A program made the position numbers and the translations under genes. The notes below the pieces were generated by a model. The model did no database searches. It had not been told where the DNA came from and saw only the letters and a list, made by a program, of their open reading frames with translations. From NCBI RefSeq assembly GCF_014650035.1, contig NZ_BMUE01000003.1:1-64000 (forward strand): a DNA stretch of 64,000 nucleotides, given 5' to 3'. Positions 17,665 to 26,406 of the stretch are shown here, piece by piece (the first letter of the stretch is position 1; every line of letters begins with the position of its first letter). Source of the stretch: Streptomyces lucensis JCM 4490 (GTDB taxonomy: Bacteria; Actinomycetota; Actinomycetes; Streptomycetales; Streptomycetaceae).

Positions 17665-17916
17665 ATGGACAACTGGCGGAACCATGCCGCGTGCCGTCAA
17701 GAGGATCCCGATCTGTTCTTCCCGATCGGCACCACCGGACCCGCCCAGATGCAGGCCGAGCAGGCCAAGGCGGTGTGCGGCCGGTGCCCCGTCCGGGAGC
17801 AGTGCCTGGACTGGGCACTGGAGACGGGGCAGAGCATCGGGATCTGGGGCGGCACGACCGAGACCGAACGCCGGTCCCTGCGGCGCCGCGCGCGCTCCCG
17901 GCCCCGCTCCGGCTGA
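17665..17916 (+). CDS. WhiB-family iron-sulfur regulator (WblE/WhiB1-like)
   Basis: An 83-residue WhiB-like protein. The four cluster-ligating cysteines are in NHAACRQED and KAVCGRCPVREQC. Then come the G-I-W-G-G turn (SIGIWGGTTETERRSL) and a basic Arg-rich tail for DNA contact. The PELFFP-type block (DPDLFFPIGTTGPA) and the very short N-terminus resemble the WblE/WhiB1 group. Such proteins bind a 4Fe-4S cluster and partner with the principal sigma factor. The ATG at 17665 follows GCAGGAGAC. Which paralogue it is cannot be fixed without an alignment. Confidence 0.88.
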   Translation: MDNWRNHAACRQEDPDLFFPIGTTGPAQMQAEQAKAVCGRCPVREQCLDWALETGQSIGIWGGTTETERRSLRRRARSRPRSG

Positions 17917-17941
17917 CCCGCCCGTCCAGCGGCCGGGGGGC

Positions 17942-18391
17942 TCAGCGGCCACCGCGGCGCAGGGTCCCCCACTGCCGTTCCCGGCGGTCCATCTCGGCCC
18001 TGACCCCGGCGATCACGTCGTCGGCGATCCAGCACAGCGGCTCGACGTCGGCCACCAGCGGCTCGTTGTCGGGGCCCCGGCCCGTCTCCCGGCCCTTGAG
18101 GACCCAGGGACGCACGCCGGGGCCCTTGTCGTGCGGCAGGTGCGCGTAGTCGTACAGGCGGCGCGCCACCCACAGTTCCAGGGAGCGGTCCCCCCACCAG
18201 TCCTCGACGTCGAGCGGGCTGGCGGACAGGCCCGGCATGCGTACGCCGGTGAGTTCGTCGGTGCTGGAGGCGGCGCCGAGGTCGGTCCCGGGGCCTTTGG
18301 ACCAGCGCACGTACAGGCCCTGGTGCCGCCGCACCAGCCGGGCCGCTTCGGCGAGGGTGGACACGACCGGCAGGTCGTCCGCTGTGCTCAT
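17942..18391 (-). CDS. DUF6098 family protein
   Basis: A 149-residue soluble protein with conserved-looking blocks GLYVRWSKGPGTDL, SASPLDVEDWWGDRSLELW and HDKGPGVRPWVLKGRETGRG, which match the Streptomyces family known only as DUF6098. No catalytic motif is evident. The ATG at 18391 follows GGGAGG. It lies downstream of the M1 peptidase gene on the same strand, 92 bp away, and converges on the WhiB-like gene. Function unknown. Confidence 0.75.
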   Translation of the reverse strand: MSTADDLPVVSTLAEAARLVRRHQGLYVRWSKGPGTDLGAASSTDELTGVRMPGLSASPLDVEDWWGDRSLELWVARRLYDYAHLPHDKGPGVRPWVLKGRETGRGPDNEPLVADVEPLCWIADDVIAGVRAEMDRRERQWGTLRRGGR

Positions 18392-18483
18392 GGCATGACC
18401 TCCCTCGACCGGCCGCGGCGGTGCGGCGACGAGCACCGGGGTACCCCCGGAACGCTCCGGGAACCAGTCCGGTGTCCGCGGGG

Positions 18484-19920
18484 TCAGGCGCGGTGCGGCT
18501 TGCCCTTCGTGTACAGCCAGGTGCGGAAGAGACCGGCCAGGTGTCTGCCCGACGTCCGCTCCGCGAGCCGCACGAACTGCGCGGTCGTCCCGTGCCCGCC
18601 GCGGTGCCCGGCCGTCCAGGCGCGCAGGATGCGGAAGAAGTCCCGGTCGCCCACGGCGCGGCGCAGCACGTGCAGGGTCATGGCGCCGCGGGCGTAGACG
18701 GGCGCGCCGAAGAGGCGGGCGCCGCCGCCCGGGTCGCCGGGCGGGTAGGCCCACAGCGCGTCGCCCGCGGGGCGGGCGTAGAGGGAGTCGAAGGTCTTCT
18801 GGGCGCCGGCACCGCCGTGCTGCTCCGTGTAGAGCCACTCGGCGTAGGTGGCGAAGCCCTCGTTGAGCCAGATGTCCTTCCAGGCGGTCAGGGAGACGGA
18901 GTCGCCGAACCACTGGTGGGCGTTCTCGTGCACCAGGGTGCTCAGGTCCGGCGCGGAGTCGTAGAGCGGCCGGGTCTGGGTCTCCAGGGCGTAGCCGACG
19001 CGCGGGGCGTGGTCGACGAGCGAGCCGGCGGCCCGGAACGGGTACGGTCCGAACAGCCTGCTCTCCCAGGCGAGGACGGAGGGCAGCTTCTTCAGCACCG
19101 GTGCGGCGGCGCGCGCCTCCCGCGGGTCGACCGCGTTGTAGACCTGGATGCCGTCGCGGGTGGTGTAGCGCTCCACCTCGAATCTCCCGATGCTGGCGGT
19201 CGCCAGGTAGGCGGCCATGGGCCGCGTCTCGCGCCAGCGGAAGGTGGTGCGCCCGTGCGCGGTGCGCCGTCCGAGGTAGGCGCCGTTGGCCACGGCGGTG
19301 TGTCCCCGCGGCACCGTGACGGTGAAGTCGTACGCGGACTTGTCCGCGGGGTGGCCGTTGGCCGGGAACCAGGTCATCGCGCCCTGGGGCTCCCCCGCGA
19401 CGAAGGCGCCGTCGTCGGTGGCGATCCAGCCGTCCGTGGACCCGTCCGGGTCGGTGACCGGCTTCGGGGTGCCGTGGTAGGCGACGGTGACGCGGAACCG
19501 GTGGCCTGCGCGCAGGGCGTGGCGCGGGGTGACGACGAGTTCCTGGCCGGACCGCCGGAAGGAGGCCGCGGCGCGGTCGACGGTGACCGCGGTGACCTTC
19601 AGGCCCTTGAGGTCGAGATCGAAGCGGGTGAGCCGCTGGGCGGCGCGGGCGGTGAGGACGGCCTTGCCGTCGAGGTGCCGGGTGGCCGTGTCGTAACGGA
19701 GCGTCAGACCGTAGTGGGCGACGTGGTAACCGCCGTTGCCGCTGAGCGGGAAGTAGGGGTCGCCCGCCCCGGACGTGCCGGTGGTGCCGGCCGCCGCGGG
19801 TCCGGCGGCGGCCAGGAGGGCCGCCACGGCGACGGGGACGGTGGCGAGGACCGCCTCACGGCGCAGGACGGTGGTCCGGCGGCGCGCGGGCTCTGTGCGG
19901 GGCGGGCGGGGGGACGTCAC
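18484..19920 (-). CDS. Secreted M1-family zinc metallopeptidase
   Basis: A 478-residue exported aminopeptidase-like protein. A twin-Arg-containing N-terminus (ARRRTTVLRREAVL) and a hydrophobic core ending in AAAGPAAAG form a signal peptide. The mature protein has the beta-sandwich domain (GGYHVAHYGLTLRYD) and the zinc site LVHENAHQWFGD (HExxH) with the third ligand in LNEGFATYAEWLY. The exopeptidase GAMEN-like loop is seen as PQGAMTW. The GTG at 19920 has GAGGAG six bases upstream; a farther GTG at 19959 does not. It probably digests extracellular peptides. Confidence 0.9.
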   Translation of the reverse strand: MTSPRPPRTEPARRRTTVLRREAVLATVPVAVAALLAAAGPAAAGTTGTSGAGDPYFPLSGNGGYHVAHYGLTLRYDTATRHLDGKAVLTARAAQRLTRFDLDLKGLKVTAVTVDRAAASFRRSGQELVVTPRHALRAGHRFRVTVAYHGTPKPVTDPDGSTDGWIATDDGAFVAGEPQGAMTWFPANGHPADKSAYDFTVTVPRGHTAVANGAYLGRRTAHGRTTFRWRETRPMAAYLATASIGRFEVERYTTRDGIQVYNAVDPREARAAAPVLKKLPSVLAWESRLFGPYPFRAAGSLVDHAPRVGYALETQTRPLYDSAPDLSTLVHENAHQWFGDSVSLTAWKDIWLNEGFATYAEWLYTEQHGGAGAQKTFDSLYARPAGDALWAYPPGDPGGGARLFGAPVYARGAMTLHVLRRAVGDRDFFRILRAWTAGHRGGHGTTAQFVRLAERTSGRHLAGLFRTWLYTKGKPHRA

Positions 19921-20086
19921 GTGCGCTCCTCGGGGGGCTGGTGATCGGCTGGCCGACACACTAGGCGCGCGGACGGCCCGGCTTCCCCCTTGTTCCGGTC
20001 AAGTCACGCCGCGTCGCCGCCCGGTGGGGCGGACCGGGCGCAGTACGCTCACGGGACCGTCACCGCGACCCGGGAGGGAACCGACC

Positions 20087-20437
20087 GTGAGCGTGCGCGT
20101 GCGCCGGATCTACGAACCGCCCGAGCCCGACGACGGCCTGCGGGTGCTGGTCGACCGGCTGTGGCCGCGCGGCCTCGCCAAGGACGCGGCCCACGTGGAC
20201 GAGTGGCCCAAGGGGCTCACGCCCTCGGCCGAGCTGCGCAAGTGGTACCACGCCGGCGAGGGCTCCTACGAGGAGTTCCGCCGCCGTTACGAGGCGGAAC
20301 TCGACGCTCCCGAGGCGGCCGGGCTGCTCGACGGTCTCAGGAGGTCGGCCCGCGAGGGGCGCGTGACCCTGCTGACGGCGTCGAAGACGCCCGGGGAGAG
20401 CCACGCGCGGGTGCTGGCGGAACTGCTGAGCGGCTGA
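20087..20437 (+). CDS. DUF488 family protein
   Basis: A 116-residue protein of the DUF488 (YeaO-like) family. The N-terminal RRIYEPPEPDDGLRVLVDRL and WPRGLAKDAAHVDEWPKGL are the family signature, and TLLTASKTPGESHARVLAELL is the conserved C-terminus. The family is widespread and uncharacterised; no enzyme activity can be assigned. The GTG start follows CGGGAGGG. It is divergent from the M1 peptidase and converges on the FAD dehydrogenase with a 2-bp gap. Confidence 0.85.
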   Translation: MSVRVRRIYEPPEPDDGLRVLVDRLWPRGLAKDAAHVDEWPKGLTPSAELRKWYHAGEGSYEEFRRRYEAELDAPEAAGLLDGLRRSAREGRVTLLTASKTPGESHARVLAELLSG

Positions 20438-20439
20438 GG

Positions 20440-22113
20440 TCAGCCCGTCTGGCGGGCCGCGTGCCGGCCGGCGGCCCGTCCGGAGAACAGGCAGCCGCCG
20501 AGGAAGGTGCCCTCCAGCGCGTTGTAGCCGTGGACGCCGCCACCGCCGAACCCGGCCACCTCACCGGCCGCGTACAGCCCCTCGACCGGTGCGCCGTCGG
20601 TGCCGAGCGCGCGGGAGTCGAGGTCGGTCTGGATGCCGCCCAGCGTCTTGCGGGTCAGCACGTGCAGCCGGACGCCGATGAGGGGGCCGGCGGCCGGGTC
20701 GAGGATGCGGTGCGGGGCGGCCACGCGCCCGAGGCGGTCGCCGATGTAGCGGCGGGCGTTGCGGATGCCCTGGATCTGGGAGTCCTTGCTGTAGGGGTTG
20801 GCGATCTGCAGGTCGCGTGCCTCGATCTGGCGGCGGACCTCGGCGGCGTCCAGCAGCGGCTTGCCGGTCAGGTCGTTCATCCTGGCGACCAGTTGCTCGA
20901 GGGAGCCGGCGGTGACGAAGTCCGCGCCCTTGTCGAGGAAGGCCCGCACCGGTGCGGGGGCGCCCTTGCCGAGGAGCCGGTCGCGCAGCACGGCCCTGCG
21001 GTCCTTGGCGGTGATGTCGGGGTTCTGCTCGGAGCCGGAGAGCGCGAACTCCTTCTCGATGATCTTCCGGGTGAGGATGAACCAGGAGTGGTCGTACCCG
21101 GCGATGTCCTCGGTGGTGCGCAGGTACTTGAGCGTGCCGAGGGTGTCGTAGCCGGGCAGGCAGGGGTCGGGCAGGCGGCGGCCGAGGGCGTCGAGCCAGA
21201 TGGAGGACGGGCCGGGCAGGATGCGGATGCCGTGGCCGGGCCAGACGGGGTCCCAGTTGCGCAGGCCCTCGGTGTAGTGCCACATGCGGTCGCGGTTGAC
21301 CAGGCGTACGCCGGCCTCGGCGCTGATGTCGAGCATCCGGCCGTCGACGTAGGCGGGGACACCGGTGACCATCTCGGCGGGGGGCGTGCCGAGCCGCTCG
21401 GGCCAGTGGCGTCGGACGATGTCGTGGTCGGCGCCGATGCCGCCGGTGGTGACGATCACCGCCTGGGCGGTGAGTTCGAAGTCGCCGGCCGCCTCGCGGC
21501 TGGAGGCGACGCCACGCGGTGAGTCGTCGGCGGCGAGGACGGTGCCGCGCACCCCGCGCGCGGTGCCGCTCTCGATGACCAGCTCGTCCACCCGGTGGCG
21601 GTGGTGGAAGGTCAGCAGCCCGTCCCGGGCGGCGCGCTCGGCGTGGGCTGCGAAGGGCCCGACCACTCCGGTGCCCGTCCCCCAGGCGATGTGGAAGCGG
21701 GGCACGGAGTTGCCGTGACCACCGGCCCGCAGGTCGCCGCGCTCGGCCCAGCCGACGGTCGGCAGCAGTTCGATGCCGTGGCCCTGGAGCCACGAGCGCT
21801 TCTCGCCCGCCGCGAACTCGACGTAGGCCCGGGCCCAGCGCACCGCCCAGGAGTCCTCGTCCTCCCGCCGGTCGAACCGGGCGCTGCCCTGCCAGTCGTT
21901 CCAGGCGAGGTCGAAGGAGTCCTTGATGCCGAGGCGCCGCTGCTCGGGCGAGTCGACGAGGAAGAGCCCGCCGAACGACCAGAACGCCTGGCCACCGAGG
22001 TTGGCGGCGTTCTCCTGGTCGAGCAGGGCCACCCGGCGGCCCCGGCTGGTGAGTTCGTGCGCCGCGACCAGGCCGGCGAGGCCCGCTCCGACGACGATGA
22101 CGTCCGCGTCCAT
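20440..22113 (-). CDS. FAD-binding dehydrogenase, KstD/fumarate-reductase-like
   Basis: A 557-residue flavoprotein. The FAD loop DVIVVGAGLAGLVAAHEL is at the N-terminus, followed by LDQENAANLGGQAFWSFGG, and the C-terminal flavin motif is YAAGEVAGFGGGGVHGYNAL, as in 3-ketosteroid-dehydrogenase/fumarate-reductase-like proteins. This subgroup is annotated simply as FAD-binding dehydrogenase and its substrate is unknown. It follows a TetR gene on the same strand by 26 bp, so it is probably in one transcript with its own repressor. A steroid or other lipophilic substrate is a guess. Confidence 0.85.
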   Translation of the reverse strand: MDADVIVVGAGLAGLVAAHELTSRGRRVALLDQENAANLGGQAFWSFGGLFLVDSPEQRRLGIKDSFDLAWNDWQGSARFDRREDEDSWAVRWARAYVEFAAGEKRSWLQGHGIELLPTVGWAERGDLRAGGHGNSVPRFHIAWGTGTGVVGPFAAHAERAARDGLLTFHHRHRVDELVIESGTARGVRGTVLAADDSPRGVASSREAAGDFELTAQAVIVTTGGIGADHDIVRRHWPERLGTPPAEMVTGVPAYVDGRMLDISAEAGVRLVNRDRMWHYTEGLRNWDPVWPGHGIRILPGPSSIWLDALGRRLPDPCLPGYDTLGTLKYLRTTEDIAGYDHSWFILTRKIIEKEFALSGSEQNPDITAKDRRAVLRDRLLGKGAPAPVRAFLDKGADFVTAGSLEQLVARMNDLTGKPLLDAAEVRRQIEARDLQIANPYSKDSQIQGIRNARRYIGDRLGRVAAPHRILDPAAGPLIGVRLHVLTRKTLGGIQTDLDSRALGTDGAPVEGLYAAGEVAGFGGGGVHGYNALEGTFLGGCLFSGRAAGRHAARQTG

Positions 22114-22139
22114 GGCGTCCGGTTCCCTTCCTCGGTTCC

Positions 22140-22766
22140 TCAGTGGGTGGACGGTGAGCTGCCGCCGTCGGTGAGAAGCGCGGTGAGCAGCTGTTTCAGC
22201 CAGACCCGGGCGCCCTCGACGTCCTTGTCCAGCAGCAGTTGGGTGGTGACCCCGTCGTAGGCGGCGACCACGGCGTGCGCCGCGCCCCGCACGTCACCGA
22301 GGGCGGCCGGCAGTTCGGTGTGGCCCCGGGCCCGCGAGAGCCGGTCGGCGATGGCCTCCCGGAGCCGGGCGCGGTGGCCGAGTAGGGCCCGGGCGACGTC
22401 CGGGTCGCGGGCCGCGTGGACCAGGAAGTCGGTCTTCACCAGCAGCCAGTCGACGTCGAGCAGCAGCACCTCGGTGACCCGGTCCACGGAGGCGGGCACG
22501 TCCAGGCCGGGCCCCTCCTGGGCGAGGGCGTCGGCGACCTGGGCGGCGATGACGTCGGCGCGCTCCTGGTAGAGCGCGAAGAACAGTTCGTCCAGTGTGG
22601 CGAAGTTCGAGTAGAAGGCGCCCCGGCTGAACCCGGCGGCCTCGCAGATCTCCTCGATGGAGACCCGGCCGAAGCCCTTGGCGGCGAACACCTCGAACGC
22701 GGCGTCGAGCAGCCGGGCCCGGGTGCGGACCCGGCGCCGGGTGACGCGCCTGGGTGCCTGTTCCAT
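22140..22766 (-). CDS. TetR-family repressor
   Basis: A 208-residue TetR regulator. The helix-turn-helix is in the first 60 residues: RARLLDAAFEVFAAKGFGRV, then SIEEICEAAGFSRGAFYSNF. The ligand domain is Ala/Leu/Asp-rich. The ATG at 22766 follows a GGAGCGG sequence. A perfect 18-bp palindrome lies about 50 bp upstream, in the gap to the divergent alkB gene, which points to autoregulation of this gene and the FAD dehydrogenase downstream. Confidence 0.88.
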   Translation of the reverse strand: MEQAPRRVTRRRVRTRARLLDAAFEVFAAKGFGRVSIEEICEAAGFSRGAFYSNFATLDELFFALYQERADVIAAQVADALAQEGPGLDVPASVDRVTEVLLLDVDWLLVKTDFLVHAARDPDVARALLGHRARLREAIADRLSRARGHTELPAALGDVRGAAHAVVAAYDGVTTQLLLDKDVEGARVWLKQLLTALLTDGGSSPSTH

Positions 22767-22809
22767 CGGCTGCCGCTCCTCCGTCCGCCCCTCAGTCGGA
22801 TACGGGAAT

Positions 22810-22832
22810 GTATCCGATACACGGGTGTATCG
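22810..22832. promoter_or_regulatory. TetR operator with two overlapping palindromes
   Basis: CGATACAC-GG-GTGTATCG (22815-22832) is a perfect palindrome. It overlaps GTATC-C-GATAC (22810-22820), so the GATAC half-site is shared. The site lies 44-66 bp upstream of the TetR start and about 70 bp before alkB, and is the best candidate operator for this TetR. Confidence 0.65.
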
Positions 22833-22899
22833 AAAGGGCCGGAGCCTAGGCCACGGACCGAATGGGAACGGATTTTCGAATACGGAGTACGCTGGGCCC

Positions 22900-23529
22900 A
22901 TGGCCACGCACCTCCAGGGCTCCCTCTTCGACCAGACCGACGAGCTGCGGCTCGGCCCCCTCGACGGGCTGCGCCGGACCGGGCTCGGCTCCGGCGCCTG
23001 GATCGACCTCCTGCCCGGCTGGCTGAGCGGAGCCGACGCGCTGTTCGAGACGCTGGCGGCACAGGTCCCGTGGCGGGCGGAGCGCCGCAAGATGTACGAC
23101 AACGTGGTGGCCGTCCCCCGCCTGCTCGCCTTCTACCAGCAGGACGACCCACTGCCCCACCCGGTCCTGGCGGAGGCCCGCGCGGCGCTGTCCCGGCACT
23201 ACGCCGAGGAGCTGGGCGAGCCGTTCACCACCGCCGGACTGTGCTTCTACCGCGACGGCCGGGACAGCGTGGCCTGGCACGGCGACCGGATCGGGCGCGG
23301 CGCGCGCGAGGACACGATGGTCGCGATCCTCTCCGTCGGAGCACCCCGCGACCTGCTGCTGCGCCCGGCCGGCGGGGGCGGCCGGGCGGTACGGCGACCG
23401 CTCGGCCACGGGGACCTCGTCGTGATGGGCGGCTCCTGCCAGCGCACCTGGGAACACTGCGTCCCCAAGACCACCCGCGCCGCCGGCCCCCGCATCAGCG
23501 TCCAGTTCAGGCCGCACGGGGTGCACTGA
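22900..23529 (+). CDS. AlkB-type Fe(II)/2-oxoglutarate dioxygenase
   Basis: A 209-residue dioxygenase expected to repair alkylated bases in DNA by oxidative demethylation. The iron ligands are in VAWHGDRIGRG (HxD) and WEHCVPKT, and the 2-oxoglutarate Arg is in ISVQFRP. The fold's NRYxx-type loop is represented by LCFYRDGRDSVAW. Length fits the family. Start ATG at 22900; no strong ribosome site is seen. It is divergent from the TetR gene and shares its palindromic intergenic region, though co-regulation is unproven. Confidence 0.88.
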   Translation: MATHLQGSLFDQTDELRLGPLDGLRRTGLGSGAWIDLLPGWLSGADALFETLAAQVPWRAERRKMYDNVVAVPRLLAFYQQDDPLPHPVLAEARAALSRHYAEELGEPFTTAGLCFYRDGRDSVAWHGDRIGRGAREDTMVAILSVGAPRDLLLRPAGGGGRAVRRPLGHGDLVVMGGSCQRTWEHCVPKTTRAAGPRISVQFRPHGVH

Positions 23530-23693
23530 CCGGGTCGCGCCTCCTGCCCGCGGCACCCACCGGTCTGGTCGGCCGTCCCCGACGAGCCGCCGTCCAGGGC
23601 CCTGGGGCGATCATGACCGCGGACGAACGCCAAGTCGCCGCAACGCCTGGCGGCCGGGCGTGCTGCCGTGGGCCGCGCAACGTGGTCCGGGTG

Positions 23694-24076
23694 GGCGGCA
23701 CTCGCAACCACCCCGTGGTCTCGCCCGAGCCGTTCCCGGTCGAGGATCCGCTCGACGTGCCGGGCCGGCCGGTCCCCGTGCGCACGCCAGATCACACGAA
23801 CGGCCACTGCGCCTGCCACCTGCCGGAGGCCGGCATCGTGATTCCGGGGACGCCCTGGCCAGCGGGCACGCGACCTCGCGGACCAGGGGGCCGCAGATGC
23901 CGCTCGGCTTCTTCCACCACGAGCGCGCCCGGGCCCTGGCCTCCCTGGAGGTCATCGGCCCGCTCGACGCCGGCGCCCTGCTGCCCGGCCACGGGCCGCT
24001 CCACCGCGGCCCGGTACGCGCCGCCGCCGGACAGGCGCGGGAACGAGCAACCCGGAACGCCCGCGCGAGACCGTAA
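23694..24076 (+). pseudogene. Frameshifted, 5-truncated MBL-fold hydrolase relic
   Basis: The stretch after alkB encodes, in two frames, the C-terminal part of a Streptomyces MBL-fold metallo-hydrolase. The first frame reads VVSPEPFPVEDPLDVPGRP, then TPDHTNGHCACHLPEAGIV and IPG. The second continues GDALASGHATSRTRGPQ, then FFHHERARALASLEVIGPLD and LLPGHGPLHRG. The switch falls at the G run 23846-23849, consistent with loss of one base. The N-terminal half with the HxHxDH zinc motif is absent, so the gene is doubly broken. It fills most of the 557-bp gap between alkB and the DUF4032 gene. Confidence 0.72.
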
Positions 24077-24086
24077 GGTTCACCCC

Positions 24087-25337
24087 ATGGCCTTGCAGAT
24101 CAGCGCCACGAACCCGGAGCACCCCGCGCTCCTGCTCGCCCTGCCCTGGGACGTACCCCTGGAGGAGTGGCCCGAGGAGCATCTCGTGCCGCTCCCCCGG
24201 GGCATCTCCCGGCACGTCGTGCGGTACGCGCACGCCGGTGACGAGGTGATCGCGGTCAAGGAGCTGGCCGAGCGGCCCGCGCTGCGCGAGTACGGGCTGC
24301 TGCGCGACCTCGACCGCCTCGGCATCCCCGCCGTCGACCCCCTCGCAGTGGTCACCGGCCGCACCGGCCGCTCGGGCGCCCCGCTGGAACCGGTGCTGGT
24401 CACACGCCATCTGCGCGGCTCGATGCCGTACCGGTCGATGTTCGAGACGACCATGCGCCCGGCCACCATGCACCGGCTGATGGACGCCCTCGCGGTGCTG
24501 CTGGTGCGACTGCACCTGGCCGGGTTCGCCTGGGGCGACTGCTCGCTTTCCAACACCCTGTTCCGGCGGGACGCGGGTGCCTACGCCGCCTACCTGGTCG
24601 ACGCCGAGACCGGCGAACTGCACCCCCGGCTCAGTCCCGGTCAGCGGGAGTACGACCTCGATCTGGCCCGCGTGAACATCAGCGGCGAACTGCTGGACCT
24701 CGAGGCGTCGGGCGCGCTGCACCCGTCCGTCGACCCGATCGCGTTCGGCCACGAGATCAGCACCCGCTACACCGGGCTGTGGCAGGAGCTGACCCGCACC
24801 TCGGTGTACCCGGCGGGCAAGTACCACTACATCGAGCGCCGGATACGCCGGCTCAACGACATGGGCTTCGACGTGGCCGAGATGCAGATCGAGCGCTCGG
24901 CGGCCGGCGACACGGTCACCTTCGTGCCCAAGGTCGTCGACGCCGGCCACCACCAGCGGCAGCTGCTGCGGCTGACCGGCCTGGACGCCGAGGAGAACCA
25001 GGCGCGGCGGCTGCTGAACGACCTGGAGAGCTGGATGGCCACCCAGGACGACTACGCCCCGGGCGACCCCCTCGCCGCCCGCCCCGAGGTGCTGGCCCAC
25101 CGCTGGGTGCGGGACGTGTTCCGGCCCACCGTGCGGGCGGTGCCGGGGCGGCTGCGCGGCGCGATGGACCCGGCCGAGATCTACCACGAGCTCCTCGAAC
25201 ACCGCTGGTACCTGTCCGAACGCGCCCAGCAGGACCTGGGCCTCGACGCCGTCGTGCGGGACTACATCGACAACGTCCTGCCCAGGGCACGGGGCACCCT
25301 GGAGCCGGCCTCCCCCGAGCCGGCCGCCCCGGAGTAG
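24087..25337 (+). CDS. DUF4032 protein with a kinase-like fold
   Basis: A 416-residue protein. The N-terminal half resembles lipopolysaccharide-kinase/RIO-like folds: EVIAVKELAERPALREYGLL supplies a Lys-Glu pair, AGFAWGDCSLSNTLF looks like a catalytic loop and AAYLVDAETGEL takes the place of the metal-binding Asp motif. The C-terminal half (HYIERRIRRLNDMGFDVAEM through HHQRQLLRLTGLD) is the DUF4032 region. Substrate and function are unknown. The ATG at 24087 has a GTAAGG sequence upstream. It stands alone and converges on the universal stress protein. Confidence 0.82.
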   Translation: MALQISATNPEHPALLLALPWDVPLEEWPEEHLVPLPRGISRHVVRYAHAGDEVIAVKELAERPALREYGLLRDLDRLGIPAVDPLAVVTGRTGRSGAPLEPVLVTRHLRGSMPYRSMFETTMRPATMHRLMDALAVLLVRLHLAGFAWGDCSLSNTLFRRDAGAYAAYLVDAETGELHPRLSPGQREYDLDLARVNISGELLDLEASGALHPSVDPIAFGHEISTRYTGLWQELTRTSVYPAGKYHYIERRIRRLNDMGFDVAEMQIERSAAGDTVTFVPKVVDAGHHQRQLLRLTGLDAEENQARRLLNDLESWMATQDDYAPGDPLAARPEVLAHRWVRDVFRPTVRAVPGRLRGAMDPAEIYHELLEHRWYLSERAQQDLGLDAVVRDYIDNVLPRARGTLEPASPEPAAPE

Positions 25338-25353
25338 GCCGCTTCGGAGCGGG

Positions 25354-26220
25354 TCAGTCGTGCGGGACCACGGCCACCGGGCAGTCGGCGTGGTGCAGCA
25401 CACCGTAGGCGACCGAGCCGATCCGGGCGCCGACGGCGGTACGGCGCGCCCGGCGGCCCACGACCATCAGCTGGGCCCCGCCGGCCACCGACAGCAGCAC
25501 CTGGGCCGCGCTGCCCATCTCGACGTGCTCGGCCACGGGCACGTCCGGGAACCGCTCCCGCCACGGCTGCAGCGCGTCGGCCAGCGCCTGCTTCTCGTAG
25601 GGTTCGAGGCCGCCCGCCTCGTCGAGGAGCTTGAGGGAGCCGGGGCTGTAGGCGAAGACGGGCGGCAGCGTCCAGGCCCGCACCGCCCTGACGGTGGCGC
25701 CGCGGGCCGCGGCCGTCTCGAACGCGAACCGCAGTGCCGCCGCGCTGTCCTCGGGTGCCCCCTGCTGACCGACCACGACGTCGCGGCCGGCCGCCTCCGC
25801 CGTCGCCTTCCCACCGGCCCGCACCAGGACCACGGGCCGGGTCGCCTCCGCGACGACCTGCCGGCCGACCGAGCCGAGCAGGAAGCCGACGACCCGTCCG
25901 TACCCGCGCGAACCCAGCACCAGCGTCTCGGCCTCCGCCGCCGCCGCGGCCAGCGCGTGCGCGGCCCCGCCCTCGACGACGTCGACGCCCACCTCCAGCC
26001 CCGGGTGCCGTTCGCGGACGGTGCGCACCGCCTGCTCCGTGCCCTCCGACGCCCATGCGTGCTGGGTGGTCCGGTCCGCGGTGGCGAGCGACTCGGCGTA
26101 GCGCCACGCGTGCACCACCCGCAGGGGCAGGCCCCGGCGCACGGCCTCCCGGCCGGCCCAGTCCAGCGCGGCCAGGCTCTCCTCCGTACCGTCCACCCCT
26201 GCCGTGATCGGGCGTGTCAT
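25354..26220 (-). CDS. Tandem-domain universal stress protein
   Basis: A 288-residue protein of two UspA domains. Each ends with the ATP-binding loop: GSRGYGRVVGFLLGSVGRQV near residue 115 with TRPVVLVR, and VGRRARRTAVGARIGSVAYG near residue 265 with DCPVAVVPHD. The G-2x-G-9x-G(S) pattern is complete in the first domain and recognisable in the second, so ATP binding is likely. Two-domain Usp proteins are common in actinobacteria under hypoxia or stress. It is divergent from the redox-signalling operon across 186 bp, which suggests shared control. Confidence 0.92.
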   Translation of the reverse strand: MTRPITAGVDGTEESLAALDWAGREAVRRGLPLRVVHAWRYAESLATADRTTQHAWASEGTEQAVRTVRERHPGLEVGVDVVEGGAAHALAAAAAEAETLVLGSRGYGRVVGFLLGSVGRQVVAEATRPVVLVRAGGKATAEAAGRDVVVGQQGAPEDSAAALRFAFETAAARGATVRAVRAWTLPPVFAYSPGSLKLLDEAGGLEPYEKQALADALQPWRERFPDVPVAEHVEMGSAAQVLLSVAGGAQLMVVGRRARRTAVGARIGSVAYGVLHHADCPVAVVPHD

Positions 26221-26406
26221 GCGTGTGCCTCCTCGTCGTCGTGCGCTCTGCGGCGATCAGTCTTCCCCACACCGCCCGTCCCGTGCCCCGTCCCCCGCCA
26301 TATCCCGGAGCGGACCCGGGCGATCGAACATACGATGGGCTGCGAACCGGTGCGGTGGTCCCCACGACACCGACCCGCGTGACCCGACACACGGGGTGGG
26401 AGAGGC

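Noticed and set aside
22860-22899. Possible SOS (LexA) box before alkB around TTCGAA
   Set aside because: The actinobacterial LexA consensus TCGAAC-N4-GTTCGA is not met; only a 6-bp core is present.
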